Of a stretch of DNA of 64,000 nt, positions 45,832 to 53,695 are shown in pieces. Origin of the DNA: Aquisalimonas sp. 2447 (GTDB lineage: Bacteria > Pseudomonadota > Gammaproteobacteria > Nitrococcales > Aquisalimonadaceae); NCBI RefSeq assembly GCF_012044895.1, contig NZ_CP050695.1:774501-838500 (forward strand). Reading direction: 5' to 3'. Both the position numbers and the translations under genes were made by a program. The first letter of the stretch is position 1. The number at the start of each line of letters is the position of its first letter. The notes below the pieces were generated by a model. That model made no database searches, was not told the origin of the DNA, and was given only the letters and a program-made list of their open reading frames with translations.

Positions 45832-46794
45832 TTACTCCGGACGCGGGAGTCGCGAGACCATGTCCGACATCTGGTCCAGGTCGGGCTGGACGTACTCCAT
45901 GGTCATCGACAGCGACGTGTGGCCCAGCAGCTGCTGCAGCGCACGCACGTTGGGGTTCGGCCGCCGCGCAATCTCCGTCGCGCAGGTATGCCGCAGCCGG
46001 TGCGGCGAGATCGGCTCATCCATGTAGTCCGACAACCGTCGGAAGAAGCCGTTGACCTGTTCCCTGGTCAGTTCGCCGGGCTTGTAGTGCGTGTTGCCGC
46101 GATGGAGGCCCAGGTCGAAGACCTGCCGTCGCCCGAAGCGTCGGTGCCCGACGCGTTCAGCCGTCGCTTGCCACAGGACCCGGAGTTCGGCGGCCAGCTC
46201 TGGGGCGAGCGGAACCTCCCATTCCCGTCGCGTCTTGCTCCCTTCCATGGTGAGCAGAATGGCCCCGCGCTCCCAGTCGATATCCTGCCAGCGCAGACTG
46301 ACCAGCTGGCGTCGCCGCATGCCGGTGTAGTACAGCGTCAGGATCACCAGGCGCCAGAACCAGCGAGGCTGTAACTTCGGCTGCTCATCGTCACTGAGGA
46401 CCGCGAGCACGCGCTTGAGCAGATCCTGGTTCACGGTCTTCTTGCGGCGATCACCCGGGGGTGCAGCCCCGACCCGGTCCAGCGGGTCATGGGTGACCCA
46501 GCCGAGCTGCAGGGCGTAGCGCCACAGCGCGCGGAACGTGCGCCGGTAAGTGTTCCACGTGGTCGGCGAGGCGCGATCCAGCACCTCGGAGCGCCAATGG
46601 AACAGGTGTTTGCGCTCGATGGCGCGCAATGGCAGATCCCCGAACTCCTTCTGGAAGCGGCGGATGATCTGCTCGTAGCTCTGAACGGTGGACGGATTCA
46701 GGAGGCGCTCGGTGCGATACACCTCCCAGATGTCCGACAAGGTGTGCCCGGTTCTCGGCGTGAGGCGAGAACCATTCATTCCGTCGACAGGCAT
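45832..46794 (-). CDS. Tyrosine recombinase/integrase
   Basis: 320 residues from the ATG at 46794. An N-terminal SAM-like core-binding domain (about residues 15-100) precedes the catalytic domain with Arg in TGMRRRQL, the HRLRHT box, His in LLGHTSL and the nucleophile Tyr in MTMEYVQ. Its size and layout are XerC/D-like rather than the 600-residue type of clc-like islands. It points toward tRNA-Thr and presumably integrates the element there. Confidence 0.93.
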   Translation of the reverse strand: MPVDGMNGSRLTPRTGHTLSDIWEVYRTERLLNPSTVQSYEQIIRRFQKEFGDLPLRAIERKHLFHWRSEVLDRASPTTWNTYRRTFRALWRYALQLGWVTHDPLDRVGAAPPGDRRKKTVNQDLLKRVLAVLSDDEQPKLQPRWFWRLVILTLYYTGMRRRQLVSLRWQDIDWERGAILLTMEGSKTRREWEVPLAPELAAELRVLWQATAERVGHRRFGRRQVFDLGLHRGNTHYKPGELTREQVNGFFRRLSDYMDEPISPHRLRHTCATEIARRPNPNVRALQQLLGHTSLSMTMEYVQPDLDQMSDMVSRLPRPE

Positions 46795-46882
46795 GATTCC
46801 CTCCTTGTTCTAAACTGGAGTACGAACCATGCCCCTGGCGGCTCAAGGATAGATCGAGACGGATTAGGAGGTCCAGTCGCCG

Positions 46883-48712
46883 CTACTCCAGGGAGGGACG
46901 CAGGTATCGGTTCGGCTCGGGCCGCCAGGCGCCCAGAATGGGCTCCGGGTCGGGTACCAGGATCCCCTTCAGGTAACCGGTGTGCCGGTCCCGCTCAGCG
47001 ATGTAGTGGTGGATGTTGGTGTCGTTGCGCGGATTTTTCTGGTGAAGACGCATCTTCAGGAACCGCTTCTGGGCGTTGTTCCAGTCCCTGCCCGTGGCTT
47101 GGTAGAAGTCCCGGAATATTCCTGGGGACAGTAGGAGCAGGCCAGCGTCGACGACGTGAACGCGAGCATACGGTTCGTTGATGGCCAGGTGACCTTCGGC
47201 GAGTTCGTTGCGGAGCCAGGCCAGGAACGCTTCGCCATTGTCGTCCGGAAGTGAGTGTCCAGAGTCTGAATCGGCCGTGGGGGCCGAGAGCGTTTGTTCG
47301 CCTTTCGCAGTAGCAGCGTTATCGGAATGTGACGGGCAAGCGGGTTCGCGGTCGTTCTGGGGCGTATGCGATGCATGGCTGATGCTCTGCGTTTTGTGTT
47401 CGGTTCCTGACCGAGGTGTGACCCCCTCACACCCTCCGATATCGTTCACGACCTGTGACCCCGTCACACCTTCGGCCGCAGCGCTGGTTTCCGTGGCATG
47501 GCTCGTTGCCTCGGTCTTCGCGTCATCTGCCGTCGATCCAGTGTGCGAATGCACGCTGACTGTGCCCCTGAACTCATCAGGACGACATTCCGGGTCCGCC
47601 CAGACTCGTGATACCGGAAAGCGAATCAGGGTTAGGTCATGGCTCCAGTCATCGCCGGCCACGGTCGCCTTCCAGATGGCGCGCTCGCCATTCGGCACCA
47701 GGATCCCGTGCTCCTGCAGGACATCGAAGATGCGATCATTCGAGGAGGGCACGCCGGTGTGGCCCTCCTGCCGCAGCTGCTCGCGCAGTGCATCAGCCGT
47801 GCGTTTGGATACCAGCCAGAGGTCATCGCCGGTCAGCCAACCGGCAGCCCCGTTGCGATTCAGCGGGAGGTGCTCCTGGTCCAGAAGATGACGAAGCGCG
47901 GTGGCCAGCTTTTCGTGTAAGCCTTTCGCCGCTGTCGGCAGGCGGTCGGGAGACGTACCCCCGAGATTCCGCGCGACCGACTCCCGGTCGGCCTGCAGAA
48001 GCATCTGGCCCAGAGGACCGGCTTGTTCCATGTCACCGTGGATCGCGGCCGTCCACATCGCGAACAGGTCACCGTGTCGCGCGATCCACGTCAGACTGCA
48101 TGCCGGAAGCACCCAGTGTGCGACCAGTGGAGCGACGGGCTCGTGGAGCTTGTGTCTGCGGTCGCGACGGTACCGCACGGCGTACCAGGCCGCGTCCGGG
48201 CGATCCGGGATGGGCCCGTGCCAGGGCTCCCAGGGTCCCAGTCGTCGGCCGTCCTCTGCGTACAGGGTGATCACCTGATCGACCACCGGTTTGGCCATGT
48301 CGTGGACGAGTGCCGCGGCGAGTACGGCGTAGGTCCACACATCCGCCTCGTGAACGATGCGCTCCGGCGCCGCCCCGGGCGGCAAGACATGTCCGCGCCG
48401 AATCTGTAGTGCCTTCGCTGCCACTTCCAGACCATGGTCGAGCATGCCTCCCAGTCCCGCGTGATGATGGGCTTCCGAGGCCGGCATGAGCTGCACCCAG
48501 GCCGCATAGCGGGCGATGACTGCGTCCACGTAGCGCTTCTGGTGCTGGGCGGGCAACGCGAGAAGGTGGGTGATCTGCCGCAGCAGTGTGCGGCGATGCT
48601 CGGCGGCAAGCAGTGCGTCCGGGGACATGACGCGCACAAGGCCGGGCTTTGGTGGCCCGTGGTCCTGGTGGCCTTGGGTCCCGTCGGAACGCTGTCGCAG
48701 CCAGTTCAGCAT
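46883..48712 (-). CDS. MobH/TraI-type relaxase of a PFGI-1-class ICE
   Basis: 609 residues. Residues about 25-330 match the TraI_2 relaxase domain, with the histidine motif SEAHHHAGLGGMLDHG and the metal-binding LVHDMAKPVVD. After a low-complexity Ser/Thr-rich middle, the C-terminus (about 500-600) is the conserved TraI C-terminal domain ending in a DNA-binding-like segment. It should nick oriT and lead the transferred strand. Two TGTGA-N5-TCACA palindromes lie in frame in the variable middle (47417-47468), adding EGVT-type residues. No mating-pore genes are present here. Confidence 0.85.
   Translation of the reverse strand: MLNWLRQRSDGTQGHQDHGPPKPGLVRVMSPDALLAAEHRRTLLRQITHLLALPAQHQKRYVDAVIARYAAWVQLMPASEAHHHAGLGGMLDHGLEVAAKALQIRRGHVLPPGAAPERIVHEADVWTYAVLAAALVHDMAKPVVDQVITLYAEDGRRLGPWEPWHGPIPDRPDAAWYAVRYRRDRRHKLHEPVAPLVAHWVLPACSLTWIARHGDLFAMWTAAIHGDMEQAGPLGQMLLQADRESVARNLGGTSPDRLPTAAKGLHEKLATALRHLLDQEHLPLNRNGAAGWLTGDDLWLVSKRTADALREQLRQEGHTGVPSSNDRIFDVLQEHGILVPNGERAIWKATVAGDDWSHDLTLIRFPVSRVWADPECRPDEFRGTVSVHSHTGSTADDAKTEATSHATETSAAAEGVTGSQVVNDIGGCEGVTPRSGTEHKTQSISHASHTPQNDREPACPSHSDNAATAKGEQTLSAPTADSDSGHSLPDDNGEAFLAWLRNELAEGHLAINEPYARVHVVDAGLLLLSPGIFRDFYQATGRDWNNAQKRFLKMRLHQKNPRNDTNIHHYIAERDRHTGYLKGILVPDPEPILGAWRPEPNRYLRPSLE
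47417..47468. repeat. Two TGTGA-N5-TCACA palindromes inside the relaxase gene
   Basis: TGTGACCCCCTCACA at 47417-47431 and TGTGACCCCGTCACA at 47454-47468. On the opposite strand the spacers read GGGGG and CGGGG, identical to spacers in the intergenic tandem repeats 1.4 kb away, so they look like members of the same family. Confidence 0.85.
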
Positions 48713-48810
48713 CGGGGAAGCGTGCCGGGCGGGAATGCCCGTGACGGCGTGAAACTCTGTCCTGACGTGGAGAGTTTTCTCCTTGAGAGGCCGCGTTCGC
48801 TTTGATGATG

Positions 48811-49098
48811 GGAGGCCGAGGCCGGAAGTGCGGCAGGGGATGTGACGGGGTCACAGGTCACGGAGGGCTGCGAGGGTGTGAGGGGGTCACACCCAGGCTC
48901 GGTGTCGCAGCAAGGTGTGATGGGGTCACACCCCCTCGGAGGCCGAGGCGGGAAGTGCGGCAGGGGGTGTGACGGGGTCACAGGTCACGGAGGGCTGCGA
49001 GGGTGTGAGGGGGTCACACCCAGGCTCGGTGTCGCAGCAAGGTGTGATGGGGTCACACCCCCTCGGAGGCCGAGGCGGGAAGTGCGGCAGGGGGTGTG
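48811..49098. repeat. 127-bp tandem repeats carrying TGTGA-N5-TCACA palindromes
   Basis: Two copies (48811-48937, 48938-49064) and the first 34 bp of a third (49065-49098), nearly identical. Each full copy holds three palindromes, at 48841-48855, 48877-48891 and 48916-48930 and again 127 bp further on, with spacers CGGGG, GGGGG and TGGGG. The array fills the divergent gap between the relaxase gene (minus) and the next plus-strand gene, the usual place for an oriT, iterons or regulator sites. No coding function is apparent. Confidence 0.9.
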
Positions 49099-49182
49099 TA
49101 GATGACGCTAGGAGCCAATCTGGTGCCGAGTTTCGGCAATGTAGATGAGCGGGAAAGGGCCCTTTAAGGGTAAGGGGGATCC

Positions 49183-49617
49183 ATGGCACATCCGTGGTCA
49201 TTGGCGGCCGTGAAGGAACGGGTTCGAACCCTGGATTGGGAAATGCAGGAACTGAACGAGGAGATGCATGCCCTGGTGCGGGAGTTCAAGGAAACCTGGA
49301 GTCCGCCATGGCCGGCACACCCTGCTCTGTGCCCGGGGCGCTCGGAGGCGCCAACCTTGATCAAGTGGCGACCGAAGGGCTCCATGGGCCAGGGTCAGAG
49401 CACGGTTCACTTCACCAATGACCGGTTGCAGGAGAAGCTGGCAGAGGCGGAGGTGCCAACGAGTGCACGTCTGGCCTGGATCGAACTCGACCGCCGCATC
49501 CAGGTGGTCAATGCGAAAGCCAGGCTCGCGCATTACGAACGCCGACGGCTGCGCGATTACATGGCCCATGTCCAGCAGCTCAACGCCCTTGAAAAATCTC
49601 TGAAATCCGCTAGATAG
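49183..49617 (+). CDS. Helical ICE-associated protein, unknown
   Basis: 144 residues from an ATG with a G-rich ribosome site upstream. N- and C-terminal parts are charged helices with coiled-coil character (VKERVRTLDWEMQELNEEMH; YERRRLRDYMAHVQQLNALE); a central KWRPKGSMGQGQSTVHFTND is the only distinctive stretch. First plus-strand gene after the repeat array. No family recognised. Confidence 0.6.
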   Translation: MAHPWSLAAVKERVRTLDWEMQELNEEMHALVREFKETWSPPWPAHPALCPGRSEAPTLIKWRPKGSMGQGQSTVHFTNDRLQEKLAEAEVPTSARLAWIELDRRIQVVNAKARLAHYERRRLRDYMAHVQQLNALEKSLKSAR

Positions 49618-49686
49618 TTTCCCCACATCCCGATCAACGTGGCATCCAGCATGGAGGCTGGGAACGTGCAACAGGAGTGCATTGCC

Positions 49687-50103
49687 ATGGCGAACCATTT
49701 CCACGGGCGCGGGAATCTGGGGACCGCGCCAATTCTGCGTCATACCGAGAACGGGAGCGGCGAGGCTGTTCCCGTTGCGAGTCTGCGCGTCTATTTCGAT
49801 CGGCGAAAGCCCGCTGGGGACGACTTCGAGGATCGTGGTGGTTTCTGGGCCAACGTCAGCCTGTGGGGCTATCGGGCGGAGGCGGCCGCACGATTGCTGC
49901 CCAAGGGCGCGCGTGTCGCCATCGAGGGCGAGCTGTTCCAGTCCGCCTGGGAGGATCGCGACACGGGCGAGCCCCGCAGTCAGCTCGAGGTCCGGGCAAC
50001 TCATGTGGATCTGGATCTGGGGCGTGTGGCATCGGTCCAGCTGCACCCTGCGGCGGAGCGTGGAGACACTCCCGAGACCGGGAAAGAGGAGTCGCAGGAA
50101 TGA
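49687..50103 (+). CDS. Single-stranded DNA-binding protein of ICE type
   Basis: 138 residues from the ATG at 49687. An OB-fold SSB-like core is seen (GRGNLGTAPILRH, VASLRVYFDRR, GGFWANVSLWGYRAEAAARLLPKGARVAIEGEL). The tail lacks the DFDDDIPF-type end of chromosomal SSB. Such proteins protect transferred single strands of integrative elements. Its stop overlaps the next start (ATGA). Confidence 0.8.
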   Translation: MANHFHGRGNLGTAPILRHTENGSGEAVPVASLRVYFDRRKPAGDDFEDRGGFWANVSLWGYRAEAAARLLPKGARVAIEGELFQSAWEDRDTGEPRSQLEVRATHVDLDLGRVASVQLHPAAERGDTPETGKEESQE

Positions 50104-50303
50104 TTCCCGTCGAGATCGTTGGCTCGCGGTCGCGTCGGGTGCGGCACGTATCGTCGCCGCGGGCTGCGTTCCGGCTCGCCCAGCGCCAGCTCCAGCAGTC
50201 AGGCTGCGTCGAATGTCGTTTTCGCAATGGCGGGTTCGTCACCTATGTGACGGCTCAGGGCTACTGCACCCGGCGCGACCCGCTGATCGGTGTTGGGCAG
50301 TGA
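50100..50303 (+). CDS. Small basic protein coupled to ssb, unknown
   Basis: 67 residues, start overlapping the ssb stop by 4 bp. Arg-rich N-terminus and two cysteines in SGCVECRF. Translational coupling suggests a role with the SSB protein, but no family is recognised. Confidence 0.55.
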   Translation: MIPVEIVGSRSRRVRHVSSPRAAFRLAQRQLQQSGCVECRFRNGGFVTYVTAQGYCTRRDPLIGVGQ

Positions 50304-50325
50304 GTACGTCAGCAAGGAGGCACTC

Positions 50326-50877
50326 ATGCACTATCGTCATTTCTTCTCCGTATCCGTCCTGGCCGTCGGTCTTATCCTTGGTGGATGCGCCGTGACCGAA
50401 GACAACGGCTACGAAGTTGGCGTCGACTGGGAGGCCGTGGGTCTGGATAACGGGGAGAACGAAACCCGGGGCGAGGGGTCCAGTGATCGTCGCCTGGAGG
50501 CAGCGTCGGCCGGTGTGGCCGAGGAGGATGTGACTTTCACGGTGGAAACGGATCATGACGTGGATACCGTCTACGCGCGCATCCGCCGCGCCTTCAATTT
50601 CCAGACGCTGGATGAGCGGGAGCCTTCCGACGATTTACGCCGCGAGCTCATCAAGATGGATGACGGCTACCATCACCGGATGACTCCTGGCGTCCAGTAC
50701 AGCCTGCGCGAGATGCAGGAGATCGACGGGCATCGTGCCGTCATGCAGATTGATATCGACCGCGAGGGGGAGGGGAGTCGCCTGTACGTGGGTTACTACA
50801 CCGGCGACGACGCGTTCCCCGAGGGAGAATCGTTTCGGGAACGGGTGAAAAGCCGGATCCGGCAAGCTTTGGATTAA
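50326..50877 (+). CDS. Putative lipoprotein, unknown
   Basis: 183 residues from the ATG at 50326 behind AAGGAGG. The lipobox LILGGC ends a signal peptide (cleavage before the Cys at about residue 21). The mature part is acidic, with a C-terminal region (VTFTVETDHDVDTVYARIRR and MQIDIDREGEGSRLYVGYYT) resembling small outer-membrane lipoproteins encoded on integrative elements. Function unknown. Confidence 0.7.
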   Translation: MHYRHFFSVSVLAVGLILGGCAVTEDNGYEVGVDWEAVGLDNGENETRGEGSSDRRLEAASAGVAEEDVTFTVETDHDVDTVYARIRRAFNFQTLDEREPSDDLRRELIKMDDGYHHRMTPGVQYSLREMQEIDGHRAVMQIDIDREGEGSRLYVGYYTGDDAFPEGESFRERVKSRIRQALD

Positions 50878-50921
50878 GCGCCTTGATGAATGGCGCGTGA
50901 GTCGTGGCGGCGTGGCCAGGG

Positions 50922-50973
50922 TGTGATGGGGTCACAGGCCATGGTCGAAGCGCCGGGGTATGACACTGTCACA
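50922..50973. repeat. Two more TGTGA-N5-TCACA-type palindromes
   Basis: An exact copy with spacer TGGGG at 50922-50936 and a one-mismatch copy (TATGA-CACTG-TCACA) at 50959-50973, in the gap between the lipoprotein gene and the DUF3577-type gene. They match the sites of the tandem array 2 kb to the left. Confidence 0.8.
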
Positions 50974-51039
50974 CCCCGTCAGTCAGAGCCCGGCTTGACA
51001 TTGCCGGGAGAGCAGCGCTAATCGTATAGGGACTGGTTT

Positions 51040-51211
51040 CATCGCCTGCCTGTGAGCGCATCACAGGTCCCGCGAAGCCCCTTCGGATCGGGAAGAGGGG
51101 CGCCGGTACAGCCGGTCGGTCCATTGATCCAACCTCTACACCCTGCCGGGGAAAGCATTTCCCTGGCAGGGAGAGCGCTTTCTCCGGCTTTTTCGTGAAG
51201 GAGAAAGTGCC
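51040..51211 (+). promoter_or_regulatory. Structured 5' leader A, upstream of the DUF3577-like gene
   Basis: Core 51040-51123 is shared with leaders B and C. It contains the hairpin CCTGTGA-GCGCA-TCACAGG (51049-51067), the stem GCCCC/GGGGC (51077-51081 with 51097-51101) around GGATCGGGAAGA, and a CCGG/CCGG stem. Two further hairpins follow: 51141-51171 (CCCTGCC...GGCAGGG, long and perfect bar one wobble) and 51175-51185 with 51200-51210, an 11-bp stem that buries the Shine-Dalgarno GGAG next to the ATG at 51212. This looks like a cis-acting RNA that controls translation. Confidence 0.75.
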
Positions 51212-51619
51212 ATGTCCGAGAAGTCCTACTTCGATCTCCACATCACCGGTCTCGGGTACGTGAATCGGATCCGGGAGGTTCGGCCCAAACGCGGTGAGCT
51301 GTTTCTCGCGTGCGATGTCGTCGCGATTCACGGCGATGCCGAGGAGCCCGAGCGCACACGGTTCGACTGCCGTGTTGCCGGTCAGGAAGCTCAACGCCTG
51401 GTCGAAGCCATGCCGCGGCACCTGGAGGCCGATCGCAAAGTGCTCATCGGCTTCAAGCTCGGTGACCTCTACGCGGAGAGTTTCACCTACCAGGAAGGCG
51501 AGAAGGCCGGTGATATCGGCATTTCGCTGAAGGCAAGGCTCCTGAAGATCAGCTGGGTGCGGATCGACGGTGAGAAGGTGTATCCGCCGATCGAAGCCCG
51601 CAACGAGGAGACCGCCTGA
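51212..51619 (+). CDS. DUF3577-like ICE protein
   Basis: 135 residues. The start YFDLHITGLGYVNRIREV and the middle SB-like segment (GELFLACDVVAIHG, FDCRVAGQEAQRLV) match the DUF3577/STY4534 type found on integrative conjugative elements next to ssb and topoisomerase genes. A single-strand or nucleic-acid-binding fold is possible, but no activity is established. Its ribosome-binding site lies in the last hairpin of leader A. Confidence 0.75.
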   Translation: MSEKSYFDLHITGLGYVNRIREVRPKRGELFLACDVVAIHGDAEEPERTRFDCRVAGQEAQRLVEAMPRHLEADRKVLIGFKLGDLYAESFTYQEGEKAGDIGISLKARLLKISWVRIDGEKVYPPIEARNEETA

Positions 51620-51649
51620 GTGTTCTTTAACAATGCGGTTCATCACGAC

Positions 51650-51879
51650 GGAAGATTCCGGGGCCTCGTGCCCCGGCGTCTTCCCGAGCCCGTGCGTGCG
51701 CGGGCTGGAGGAAGACGATTCCATCGCCCGCCTGGCGCGTAGTCAGGCCCGAGTAAACCCTTTCGGATCGGGAAGAGGGGTGCCGGCGCCGCCGGTCGAT
51801 CCACACGTTCGACGTTAGCCCACCGGGGACAGCTTCCCCGGTGGGGAGGTCTGTCCCCGCCATTCAGAGGAGACAGGCC
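51650..51879 (+). promoter_or_regulatory. Structured 5' leader B, upstream of ardC
   Basis: Order of elements: an outer stem CGTCTTCC (51677-51684) with GGAAGACG (51710-51717) enclosing GCCCG/CGGGC; the shared core 51722-51803 with hairpin GCCTGGC-GCGTA-GTCAGGC (51730-51748) and stem ACCCT/GGGGT (51757-51761 with 51777-51781). Two terminal hairpins follow: 51819-51829 with 51835-51845 (11 bp), and GGTCTGTC (51848-51855) with GACAGGCC (51872-51879), which adjoins the Shine-Dalgarno AGAGGAG. Compared with leader A, paired bases change together. Confidence 0.78.
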
Positions 51880-52836
51880 ATGACCAAGGACATGGACAAG
51901 CGCGATCTCTACCAGGAGGTCACCGACAAGATCATCGCCGCCCTGGAAGAGGGCACCGTGCCCTGGGTGAAACCCTGGGACAGTCGACACGCTTCCGTGA
52001 TGGCGGGGTATCCGTGCAATGCCCTGACGGGGCGTCCGTACCACGGGGTCAACGTCCCACTGTTGTGGCTGGAGCAGGCGGTGCGCGGATTCACGACCCA
52101 TCGCTGGATGACCTTCCGGCAGGCCAGGGAGGTCGGCGGCCACGTGCGTCGGGGCGAGAAGGGCACGCTGGTGACCTTCTTCAAGCAGCTCCGGAAGCAG
52201 GCCACCGACGAGGCCGGAAACCCCCGGTACGACGAGGACGGGGTGCCTGTCGAGCGGACGATTCCGCTGCTCAAGGGGTTCACCGTTTTCAACGTCGACC
52301 AGATCGAGGACCTCCCGGATGAATGCCGGGAGCCCGAGGTCACGGAGGAGGAGTTCCCGGAGCCGGTGGAGGCCGCCGAGTCTGTCGCTGCCGCCTCCGG
52401 TGCCGACATCCGGCATGGTGGTCCTCAGGCGTACTACGCCCCCGCCTCTGACCACGTGCAGATGCCGCCGGCGGCGGCGTTCCACTCCCGCGAGGGGTAC
52501 TACGGCACGCTGCTGCACGAGCTCACGCACTGGACCGGGCACCGCTCCCGGCTGGCCCGGGACGGCATTGTCCGCTTCGAGGGCTTCGGCAGCGCCTCGT
52601 ACGCGTTCGAGGAGCTGGTCGCGGAACTCGGTGGTGCATTCCTGTGCGCCGAGACCGGGATTCACGGCGATCTCCGTCACGAGGGGTATATCGCCTCCTG
52701 GCTGGAGGTGCTTCGAGGCGACAAGCGGGCGATCTTCCGTGCCTCGACGCAGGCGCGACGGAGCACGGAGTACCTGATGGCCCGGGTGTGTCCGGCAGCC
52801 TCACCGGCGACGGCCGGCCAGGAGGCTGTTGCGTAG
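51880..52836 (+). CDS. ArdC-like antirestriction protein with zincin domain
   Basis: 318 residues from the ATG at 51880. The N-terminal ssDNA-binding DUF1738-type domain (YQEVTDKIIAALEEGTVPWVKPW, LTGRPYHGVNVPLLWL) is followed by a metallopeptidase-like domain with HELTHWTGH (HExxH) and the downstream Glu in FEELVAELGGAFLC. ArdC proteins protect incoming single-stranded element DNA from host restriction. A 40-residue acidic insert (PEVTEEEFPEPVEA) lies between the domains. Expression is probably governed by leader B. Confidence 0.9.
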   Translation: MTKDMDKRDLYQEVTDKIIAALEEGTVPWVKPWDSRHASVMAGYPCNALTGRPYHGVNVPLLWLEQAVRGFTTHRWMTFRQAREVGGHVRRGEKGTLVTFFKQLRKQATDEAGNPRYDEDGVPVERTIPLLKGFTVFNVDQIEDLPDECREPEVTEEEFPEPVEAAESVAAASGADIRHGGPQAYYAPASDHVQMPPAAAFHSREGYYGTLLHELTHWTGHRSRLARDGIVRFEGFGSASYAFEELVAELGGAFLCAETGIHGDLRHEGYIASWLEVLRGDKRAIFRASTQARRSTEYLMARVCPAASPATAGQEAVA

Positions 52837-52989
52837 GTCGCCCCGGTCCCCGTCGAGGCGGGACTTCTCCGGTCGACGCGAGGAGTCCCGCTTTTCTCCG
52901 AACCGCGTCAACGGGCCTGCTGGCCCCGGTTGTCTTCGTACCGCCACGGACGGCCCGCCGGCCGTCTCGTCAAAGGGAGGTTGAATGCC

Positions 52990-53454
52990 ATGGACGAAAC
53001 CATCCGACAGCGTCGCGATGGCTGCTGGGAAGCAACCCTGCCCAGCGGCAGGGTGTGGAGCTGTTCCAGCCGCGAGGACCTGGAAACCCTTCTGCAAGCG
53101 CAGCAGCGGAGCCAGGAGGCGAATCGACGGTTCCTGGAGGCCTGGAAGCGGGCAGTCGTACTCATCGGCCCCGAGTACTTCCAAGTGGACTGTGAGTCGG
53201 TGGATGACGCCACCGACAAGTGGGATCTGCAACCGGACGTCATGGCGCTGACCGAGCGCGTCCGCAGTCCCATCAGTCCCGGTGAGAAGACCTTCATCGG
53301 CGCCTGCTGCAGTTTCTACAACCCGGAGACGGGGCAGATCCTGCTCGGCTTTGCCGGTGACGACCGGATGAACCTCGGCGATATCGCCCGAACCCTCGAC
53401 GAGGAGCGCAAAGCCATCGTCGCCGAGCTGTTTCTCAACGACCGCGGATGGTGA
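52990..53454 (+). CDS. ICE-associated protein, unknown
   Basis: 154 residues. The ATG at 52990 follows AGGGAGG by 10 nt; another ATG at 52985 is out of frame. It begins MDETIRQRRDGCWEATLPSG and contains SPGEKTFIGACCSFYNPETG near the C-terminus. The predicted fold is mixed alpha/beta. No family recognised. The 150-bp gap before it contains GC-rich stems (for example GACGGCC/GGCCGTC) but not the leader core seen at the neighbouring genes. Confidence 0.6.
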   Translation: MDETIRQRRDGCWEATLPSGRVWSCSSREDLETLLQAQQRSQEANRRFLEAWKRAVVLIGPEYFQVDCESVDDATDKWDLQPDVMALTERVRSPISPGEKTFIGACCSFYNPETGQILLGFAGDDRMNLGDIARTLDEERKAIVAELFLNDRGW

Positions 53455-53483
53455 CCGCAACGGTTCGGCGCCATCACGCCACG

Positions 53484-53695
53484 ACCCCGGGGCCGCTGGT
53501 CCCGGGCGTCTTCCCCGAGGCGCTGGCCGGGGCCGTCGGCTGGGGGAAGACGTCTCCATCGCGTGCCTGGAGCGTATCCAGGCCCCGGTGAAGCCCCTTT
53601 GGATCGGGAAGAGGGGCGCCGCCTGCGGGTGGTCGGTCCAGAAGTCATTCACCCCGGCGGGTCGGACGCCCCGCTGGGGCCGGTCTGTCCCGTGT
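53484..53695 (+). promoter_or_regulatory. Structured 5' leader C, cut at its 3' end
   Basis: The outer stem CGTCTTCCCC (53507-53516) pairs with GGGGAAGACG (53543-53552). The shared core 53557-53640 holds hairpin GCCTGGA-GCGTA-TCCAGGC (53565-53583) and stem GCCCC/GGGGC (53593-53597 with 53613-53617). A terminal hairpin at 53652-53679 follows. The left arm of the last hairpin, GGTCTGTCC (53682-53690), matches leader B exactly, but its partner and ribosome site are missing because IS110-type sequence begins at about 53695. The gene once controlled by it is displaced or lost. Confidence 0.75.

Noticed and set aside
48811-49098. Possible CRISPR array
   Set aside because: The units are 127-bp tandem duplications that are identical throughout, without short repeats separated by unique spacers, and no cas genes are present.
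47417-51065. CRP/FNR binding sites as an explanation for the TGTGA-TCACA motifs
   Set aside because: The spacer is 5 nt, not 6 as in CRP sites, the inner spacer is G-rich, and two copies lie inside a coding region.
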